A program made the translations under genes and the position numbers. Under the pieces are notes generated by a model. The model did no database searches. It had not been told where the DNA came from and worked only from the letters and a program-made list of their open reading frames with translations. Shown here piece after piece: positions 58,501 through 64,000 of a DNA stretch of 64,000 bases. Source of the DNA: CAVQDV01 sp963711375 (GTDB lineage: Bacteria; Pseudomonadota; Gammaproteobacteria; Coxiellales; Coxiellaceae); the NCBI GenBank assembly GCA_963711375.1, contig CAVQDV010000005.1, positions 682,001 to 746,000 on the forward strand, in the 5' to 3' direction. Position 1 is the first letter of the stretch. Every line of letters begins with the position of its first letter.

Positions 58501-60996
58501 TCACTTAATATTCTTGAATAGCGGGTTATATGCAAAATCAGCCAATACTGCATTGGCTGGATTTTTTCCCTTTGCAGAGCCGCTTCGAGAATTAAATAGT
58601 CCAGCGTTTCCCAAGATGGAGGTCACAGGCTTATTCTCAATTTGGAATTGGTCGTTTTTTTTCGCTAAATCAGGCAATTTATTACCATTACTGCTGAAAA
58701 ATTCAAAAATCGATTTCAGATCAGACTCCTGAAGAATTCCCCCCGAGTTGAGATAGAGCTTTGGTTTTATGACATTAAAAATCATCTTCAAGGTCTCAAG
58801 ACGATAATGTTCTCTGGTCTCAAAAACCTGTATAAAAGTGGGAATCTCAATTTCCAAGGTTTTTAATTTTGCTCTAAAGTAACGATCAAATATAGCCAAG
58901 TTAAAAATATTTGCATCTTTTAGGTTGGCTTCTACATTCATATAATCGTAAAACGACATGCTTTCATCTTTAATAATTGAACATATTTTCTCACATTTTT
59001 TCTCATCAATATCGAGAAACACTTCATATAAAGCTCGGCCCCAATTACCGCATTCTGGATGAACACACTCATAATCGAATATCAAAGTATTAGGTAAAGA
59101 TGGCTTTCCAATGAGAACATTTTTAAAAAAATGGAGGTGCTCGAGAGGACAACAATTTAAAGCCTGCTTCAGTTGCTCAATGCAAAAAATTTTTTCTTGC
59201 GCATTTAGCCACCATGCCTTTCCATCTTCTATGCCAAGTGAAGTGTTTAAAAAAATCCCAAAATTTTCACTTATTTCCCTGTTTTCATTGGGGAATTCAC
59301 ACCTTATTAAATTCTGGACTAGAGGTAGCGTTAACAATCCTCTTTGTACAAGCCACTGACTTAAATGACGGCAATTATCGGGGCTAGCCGACAGCACTGC
59401 ATTAGCAAAAACAAAATTATCCTCTTTTTTCCACGTAATAGGATCGGTCTCGTTGATTTTTTTTCCCACTTCATTCAAGAGAAATTGAGCAATCTCCCGA
59501 TTCGAAAAATCGATGGCCCACATCAGCGGTGTTCTGCCTCCCTTATCTTTTTTTGATAGAGAAGGTGAGGCGCCCTTTTTTATAAGATATTTGATATTTT
59601 CTAATTGGTTTTCTTGCTCCCAAGATCGAACTCTGACACTTAAAGCCGTTGATCCATCGCGTGTTCGTTGGTTGATATCGACGCCTATGCCAAGTAAAAA
59701 ATCCACTATTTCAATGTGATTTTTCTCTAGTGCATACATTAAAGGGGTCATCCCATTGTTGTCTTCTCTACTACTGTTGACACCATGCTTAACCAGAGTT
59801 TCAACAGCCTTCAAATGACCATCTTCTGCGGCTAAATGAAGTCCGCTTTTCTTATTCACAAGGATATCAGCATCCGCGCCATTTTCCAGTAAGGCAATAA
59901 CAATGTCGTAATATCCCATTTCTAGTGCAATATGAAGTGAGGTTTTGCCATCTCGTTCACGATTAACATGAGCGCCTTCTTCCAGTAGTTTCCTCACTAA
60001 CTCGAGTTTCCCATGTTGAGTGGCTAAATGAAGCGGCAAATTACTGCAAGGTATTGGTGACTTCACAATGAGTGTAAAATCAGTTCCAAAAGTCGTGACA
60101 GGAATTGTTTTCATTTCCTGAAAACGATTGTCTTCAATAGAAAATTTTGGATCAACATGCGTAATATCAACTAAAAAATGCGCAGGAAGTAGTTTAATAG
60201 AATTTGATAACACCACATGAGAGCAATAGATGGGAAATTCCTTAGCTTCCAGAGCTAGCCTTGCATTGATATTTTTTAACGCAAGTCCATGCTGATGATC
60301 TATACAAATATCGATGCAGGAATAAAATTTAACACCGCCGGCGGTTTGACACAAAAATACATTATCAAAAGAAAACTGAAAATCTTCATTATTAATTTTG
60401 ATGAAAATCTTTAATAGATTACTATTATTGGCTCTTACATTTTTTAGAACGGTAGCCAATTCACCCATCATTCCAACTGTAAAATTGGGGTCTCCAGCCG
60501 CGGTATTGTTTTTAACAGTAAAGTTAAGTTTAGGATTAGGTCCACATTCTATCTGTGGCACGACATTCATCACCTCGTTATCGTCTGTCAGAACAGCAAA
60601 TGAACCTAAGATCAAATGTAAATTTTCAGGCTGTTTCCGGGCTAATTCGAAAACTTTCTGCATGAGTGCTTGAAAATATTTCAATATAAGCGGTTTTTCA
60701 GTATAGAAATAAAATTCATTAGTAATTAAGCGGCTAATGTGATTTTTCCGTTCCTTCTTTAAAGCACCTCTTGCATAATTAGCCTTGTGATGGGGAACTG
60801 CCACCTCCTGCACCAAACGACCTATCGTACAGAACATTCTTTCAACTAATTTGTCAGGGCGTTCATTTATAAGAGGTTTTTTCCCCCCAAATAAATTAGG
60901 ACTCCCAAACTCACCTTTTGGGTGAAACCGACGATGGCTCTTATTCAAGACACCTACGACAAGATAATCTTGAATCATTACGATATTTTTTCTCAT
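58501..60996 (-). CDS. ankyrin-repeat protein, effector candidate
   Basis: 831 residues starting MRKNIVMIQDYLV. The N-terminal ~320 residues are unrecognised. About six ankyrin repeats follow at ~330-540, with good consensus (LPLHLATQHGKLELVRKLLE, TSLHIALEMGYYDIVIALLE, SGLHLAAEDGHLKAVETLVK, TPLMYALEKNHIEIVDFLL). A further ~290 residues have no known motif. No signal peptide. The ribosome site is weak, so a start at the second Met (60978) is possible. Ankyrin proteins of this size are common type IV effectors in this order; that role is inferred. Confidence 0.87.
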   Translation of the reverse strand: MRKNIVMIQDYLVVGVLNKSHRRFHPKGEFGSPNLFGGKKPLINERPDKLVERMFCTIGRLVQEVAVPHHKANYARGALKKERKNHISRLITNEFYFYTEKPLILKYFQALMQKVFELARKQPENLHLILGSFAVLTDDNEVMNVVPQIECGPNPKLNFTVKNNTAAGDPNFTVGMMGELATVLKNVRANNSNLLKIFIKINNEDFQFSFDNVFLCQTAGGVKFYSCIDICIDHQHGLALKNINARLALEAKEFPIYCSHVVLSNSIKLLPAHFLVDITHVDPKFSIEDNRFQEMKTIPVTTFGTDFTLIVKSPIPCSNLPLHLATQHGKLELVRKLLEEGAHVNRERDGKTSLHIALEMGYYDIVIALLENGADADILVNKKSGLHLAAEDGHLKAVETLVKHGVNSSREDNNGMTPLMYALEKNHIEIVDFLLGIGVDINQRTRDGSTALSVRVRSWEQENQLENIKYLIKKGASPSLSKKDKGGRTPLMWAIDFSNREIAQFLLNEVGKKINETDPITWKKEDNFVFANAVLSASPDNCRHLSQWLVQRGLLTLPLVQNLIRCEFPNENREISENFGIFLNTSLGIEDGKAWWLNAQEKIFCIEQLKQALNCCPLEHLHFFKNVLIGKPSLPNTLIFDYECVHPECGNWGRALYEVFLDIDEKKCEKICSIIKDESMSFYDYMNVEANLKDANIFNLAIFDRYFRAKLKTLEIEIPTFIQVFETREHYRLETLKMIFNVIKPKLYLNSGGILQESDLKSIFEFFSSNGNKLPDLAKKNDQFQIENKPVTSILGNAGLFNSRSGSAKGKNPANAVLADFAYNPLFKNIK

Positions 60997-61125
60997 TCTA
61001 AAAACCCAATTATTTTTATGGAACTTATATTAGCTCTTAGCGCAGTATTAAAAAAAATCATCAAGAAAACAAGGGGGTGCTTAGATATTTTTTGCAATTC
61101 AAAAAGTCGAGACAAACCGAGTGCT

Positions 61126-61300
61126 GAGTAAGATGAGAGGCTCTCGTCATCTTACTCAAAAGAGACAATGATGCTTTTTTGAGTAAGATGAAGATCGACT
61201 TTCATCTTACTCAAAAGAGTAAAAATGACGATATTGAGTAAGATGAGTAACGGTGTTAAACTTACTCAAAAGAGACAATTATGCTTTTTTGAGTAAGAGG
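61126..61300 (+). promoter_or_regulatory. GAGTAAGATGA inverted-repeat array of the AAA/DUF234 ATPase gene
   Basis: Three inverted-repeat units (61126-61157, 61181-61212, 61236-61267) and a final half-site at 61291. Each arm is GAGTAAGATGA or its complement; the right arm of unit 3 is reduced to CTTACTC. A 23-base filler starting AAAAGAGACAAT and ending TTTTTT is repeated at 61158 and 61268. The last half-site merges with the ribosome site (GAGTAAGAGG) ten bases before the start codon, so a bound protein would also block translation start or transcription. The 313-base gap holds nothing else recognisable apart from the ankyrin gene's own upstream region. Confidence 0.7.
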
Positions 61301-61309
61301 AAATGGATA

Positions 61310-62752
61310 ATGACAAAAGACCAATTCGTAGGCAGACAAGCCGAACTGGCACAATTACTTCGCTTACAGAAGCTTAAATCTGCTAAGTTAGTGGTTATCA
61401 AAGGCCGTCGGCGCGTAGGAAAAAGCCGCCTGATCGATGAATTCATCAAAGAAAAAACCGCCTACCACTTTGTGGGCCTAGCCCCCAATAATGACACGAC
61501 CGCCCAAACACAAAGGGATCATTTCGCGCTTCAATTGCACCAACAAACAGGCCTTCCAGAACTCAAGACAGACGATTGGACAGCCCTATTTTTATTATTA
61601 AATGAACGAACCTCACAAGGGGAAGTTTTTATCATTCTCGATGAAATTACCTGGATGGGCTCAAAAGATTCTGACTTCTTAGGCAAGCTGCATTATGCCT
61701 GGGAAATGCACTTTAAAAAAAATCCGAAATTAACCCTTATTATTTGCGGCTCCATTTCGTCCTGGATTGAAAAAAATATATTAAGTAGTACCGGATATTT
61801 TGGTCGGATTTCCTTGGAAATAAATTTAGAAGAGCTGCCACTCTCTGACTGTAGCCAACTACTTCGCGAAAAAGGTTTCAAAGGCTCTCCTTATGAAAAA
61901 CTTATTTTGCTTTCAATTACAGGCGGTATCCCTTGGTATATTGAGCACATTAATCCTAGTTTCACGGCAATTGATAATATAAAAAATCTATGCTTTACAA
62001 AAAATGCCCTTTTAGTAAAGGAATTTAACTACATCTTTAACGATTTATTCACTGAAAAACGTCGAGATATTCAAAAACGTATCGTTACGGAACTTGCAAG
62101 TGGCCCATTGACGCATGAAGAAATTGCCACAAAGTTAGACTATTCGCGAAGCGGAGCTTTATCAGAGTATCTAGAAGAACTAATAAGCTCTGGTTTTGTC
62201 ACTCATTATTTTCCTTGGTCGATTCAATCTCAGGAAGAATCTAAGAAAAATGGACGTTATCGAATTCGAGACAGCTACCTCCGATTTTATTTAAAATACA
62301 TTCTTCCAAAAATGGGGAAAATTAATAAGGATAAATACGAAAAAATAAATATCTCTTCTTTACCAGGCTGGGACACCATAATGGGACTTCAATTTGAGAA
62401 TTTTGTTATCAGCAATTATAAAATGCTTTACGAATCTCTCAACTTGAATCCTGTAGACATTGTTATGGACGGGCCATTTTTACAGCAAAAAACTACTAAG
62501 CAGCAAGGCTGTCAAATTGATTATCTTTTGCAAACAAAATATAAAACCCTATATGCCTGCGAAATTCGGTTTTCAAAAAGTTCCATAGGTGTCGATGTAA
62601 TAAGCGCCATGCAAGAAAAAATAAAGCGCCTAAAATTGCCACGTGGCTTTTCCTGCCTTCCCGTGCTTATCCACGCTAATCACGTCAGCAGCGAACTTAT
62701 CGATCAAGATTATTTCGCACACATTATTGATGTCTGTGATTGGCTGTCCTAA
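61310..62752 (+). CDS. archaeal-type AAA ATPase with DUF234 C-terminus
   Basis: 480 residues from the ATG at 61310 (MTKDQFVGRQAELAQL); the frame is open 57 bases upstream into the repeat array. Walker A is KGRRRVGKS (~31-39), Walker B VFIILDEITWMG (~105-116), and sensor-like LIICGSISSW. A winged helix (LTHEEIATKLDYSRSGALSEYLEELI) lies at about 265-290. The C-terminal domain has a degraded PD-(D/E)XK pattern (CQIDYLLQ and CEIRFSK, with Arg in place of the usual Lys). Such ATPases are common in archaea and host-associated bacteria and their role is unknown. The remnant at 4030-4318 is a close relative. Confidence 0.87.
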   Translation: MTKDQFVGRQAELAQLLRLQKLKSAKLVVIKGRRRVGKSRLIDEFIKEKTAYHFVGLAPNNDTTAQTQRDHFALQLHQQTGLPELKTDDWTALFLLLNERTSQGEVFIILDEITWMGSKDSDFLGKLHYAWEMHFKKNPKLTLIICGSISSWIEKNILSSTGYFGRISLEINLEELPLSDCSQLLREKGFKGSPYEKLILLSITGGIPWYIEHINPSFTAIDNIKNLCFTKNALLVKEFNYIFNDLFTEKRRDIQKRIVTELASGPLTHEEIATKLDYSRSGALSEYLEELISSGFVTHYFPWSIQSQEESKKNGRYRIRDSYLRFYLKYILPKMGKINKDKYEKINISSLPGWDTIMGLQFENFVISNYKMLYESLNLNPVDIVMDGPFLQQKTTKQQGCQIDYLLQTKYKTLYACEIRFSKSSIGVDVISAMQEKIKRLKLPRGFSCLPVLIHANHVSSELIDQDYFAHIIDVCDWLS

Positions 62753-62780
62753 TGGCTTCGAAATAATTATCTAGAGCGAT

Positions 62781-62810
62781 TTGTGACGGCTGGCTATTTT
62801 GTGTTATATT
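62781..62810 (+). promoter_or_regulatory. putative promoter of the malic enzyme gene
   Basis: TTGTGA (62781-62786), 18 bases, TATATT (62805-62810), 34 bases before the ATG. Confidence 0.5.
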
Positions 62811-62844
62811 CGCTGAATTTCGTAGCAACAGGGAGCTTAAAGCC

Positions 62845-64000
62845 ATGACTCAAATCAGCAATTCCATTATTATTCGGCTCAACATTCAAAAAGGGAGCGG
62901 GCTCTCTGAAGTCCTGGCCGAGATTCATAAACTGGGGGGCCATGTAGGCGCCATCGATCTGGTTAAAATCGAAAATCAACTGGAAACCCGCGATGTAACC
63001 GTGGATACCAATGGGGAAGAACACGCTAATAAGCTCGTCAAAAGTCTCGAGAATTTACCCGGCATTCACGTTCACCACATTTCAGACCGTACTTTTTTAG
63101 TGCATTTAGGGGGCAAACTCGAAATTAAAAGCAAAATTGCTATTGCGAATCGCGATGATTTGTCCATGGCCTATACTCCAGGCGTTGCACGAGTATGCAT
63201 GGCCATTCATGAAAAGCCTGAAAAAGCCTTTAATTTAACGATAAAACACAATACTGTGGCCATAGTAAGCGATGGCACCGCCGTACTCGGTTTAGGGGAT
63301 ATCGGTCCTGAAGCGGCCATGCCCGTGATGGAAGGCAAGGCTATCTTGCTGAAAAAATTTGCAAACGTCGATGGTTTCCCAATTTGCCTTGCCACCAAAG
63401 ATGTCGAAGAAATTATTCGTACAGTCACTTATCTGGCACCCACGTTTGGAGCCATAAATTTAGAAGATATTTCAGCCCCACGATGCTTTGAAATCGAAAA
63501 TCGTCTTCGTGCTTCTCTCAATATTCCCGTATTTCACGATGATCAACATGGCACCGCCATCGTCATGACAGCAGCCCTCTTAAATGCCACCAAAATTATT
63601 AAGAAAAAATTGCAGGATTTAAAGGTTGTCTTTAATGGCGTGGGTGCGGCAGGAAGTGCCTGCACAAAAATGCTACTGGGACTTGGTGTGAAAAATATTC
63701 TGGGTTGTGATCGTGAGGGCATTTTGTCGGTATCTCGCAAAAATTTAAATCCCTTTAAATTAGAGTATGCACAATTAACCAATCCTAAAAATGAGAGCGG
63801 TTCACTTTATGATGCGATTAAAGGTGCTGATGTTTTTGTGGGTTTATCGGCTCCGAATATTTTAACCGTCGAACATTTGAAATCGATGAATAAAGATCCT
63901 ATTGTATTTGCGATGGCGAATCCTATTCCGGAAATTATGCCGGAAATAGCAGCCGGCCACGTTGCCATCATGGCCACTGGTCGCAGTGATTATCCGAATC
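62845..64000 (+). CDS. NAD(P)-dependent malic enzyme with N-terminal ACT domain, 5' part
   Basis: The first 385 codons are present and the gene runs off the end of the window. GGGAG is nine bases before the ATG at 62845. Residues ~1-85 form an ACT-like regulatory domain (IIIRLNIQKGSGLSEVLAEI). The malic-enzyme domain then shows YTPGVARVC, SDGTAVLGLGDIG, LEDISAPRCFEIE and HDDQHGTA. The cofactor fold is VFNGVGAAGSACTKMLL. The enzyme decarboxylates malate to pyruvate. The ACT domain suggests control by an amino acid or other small ligand. NAD or NADP preference is not visible. Confidence 0.93.
   Translation, partial: MTQISNSIIIRLNIQKGSGLSEVLAEIHKLGGHVGAIDLVKIENQLETRDVTVDTNGEEHANKLVKSLENLPGIHVHHISDRTFLVHLGGKLEIKSKIAIANRDDLSMAYTPGVARVCMAIHEKPEKAFNLTIKHNTVAIVSDGTAVLGLGDIGPEAAMPVMEGKAILLKKFANVDGFPICLATKDVEEIIRTVTYLAPTFGAINLEDISAPRCFEIENRLRASLNIPVFHDDQHGTAIVMTAALLNATKIIKKKLQDLKVVFNGVGAAGSACTKMLLGLGVKNILGCDREGILSVSRKNLNPFKLEYAQLTNPKNESGSLYDAIKGADVFVGLSAPNILTVEHLKSMNKDPIVFAMANPIPEIMPEIAAGHVAIMATGRSDYPN

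Noticed and set aside
60997..61125. PmrA box before the 58501-60996 ankyrin gene
   Set aside because: TTAA-containing stretches exist but not as a direct repeat at 11-base spacing with a placed -10.

Overview
The window looks like a piece of the chromosome of an intracellular or amoeba-associated gammaproteobacterium of the order Legionellales (Legionella/Coxiella relatives). Three kinds of evidence point there. Core genes are gammaproteobacterial in kind and order: TIGR02449-zapA-ssrS-ygfA beside a divergent aminopeptidase P/ubiH pair, pbpC next to a yfhM-type alpha-2-macroglobulin, and gcvT-gcvH-gcvPA-gcvPB. Many large orphan genes resemble secreted effectors, with ankyrin repeats, a transglutaminase-like triad, a TIKI-like fold and a giant repeat protein ending in a nucleotidyltransferase head. 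At least two of these orphans have promoters with a convincing PmrA box, the element that controls Dot/Icm effector genes in Legionella and Coxiella. No dot/icm gene, tRNA, rRNA, CRISPR or transposase is visible here.

Layout. 1-4013: the end of an RND efflux permease and its outer-membrane factor. 3.9-14.6 kb: an accessory region with two paralogous ankyrin-type genes (4418-5986 and 7959-11351, minus) alternating with an AlbA_2 ATPase-regulator (6540), an AAA/DUF4143 ATPase (11693), a Fic protein (13094), a decayed ATPase remnant, and several arrays of short repeats. 14.7-16.5 kb: a YhhQ transporter, a repeat lipoprotein and a small secreted protein. 16.6-20.9 kb: the glycine cleavage system. 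21-25 kb: an OmpR/EnvZ-like two-component pair, a polybasic Asr-like and a polyacidic exported protein, and a UbiI-like hydroxylase. 25.1-36.5 kb: one gene of 3790 codons. 36.6-44.6 kb: a transglutaminase-like effector candidate, an acetyl-CoA hydrolase/transferase, ubiH, aminopeptidase P, zapA, 6S RNA and ygfA. 44.8-50.2 kb: three orphan effector candidates and an SDR. 50.2-58.4 kb: pbpC and the macroglobulin. 58.5-62.8 kb: a further ankyrin protein and a DUF234-type ATPase with its own repeat array. The window ends inside a malic enzyme.

The most interesting theme is that four unrelated accessory proteins (AlbA_2, AAA/DUF4143, Fic, AAA/DUF234) all contain a winged-helix/HTH domain. Each is preceded by its own array of short direct or inverted repeats, and no two arrays share a sequence. 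A decayed fifth gene, an orphan array with no gene, and a duplicated fragment of the Fic array suggest that these one-gene-plus-address modules are gained and lost in this region. A second hidden pattern is that eight orphan effector-like genes all begin Met-Arg, several with a near-identical ribosome-binding leader. A third is that palindromic GC-rich elements have entered coding sequence in frame (pbpC) and form the C-terminal tail of a histidine kinase.
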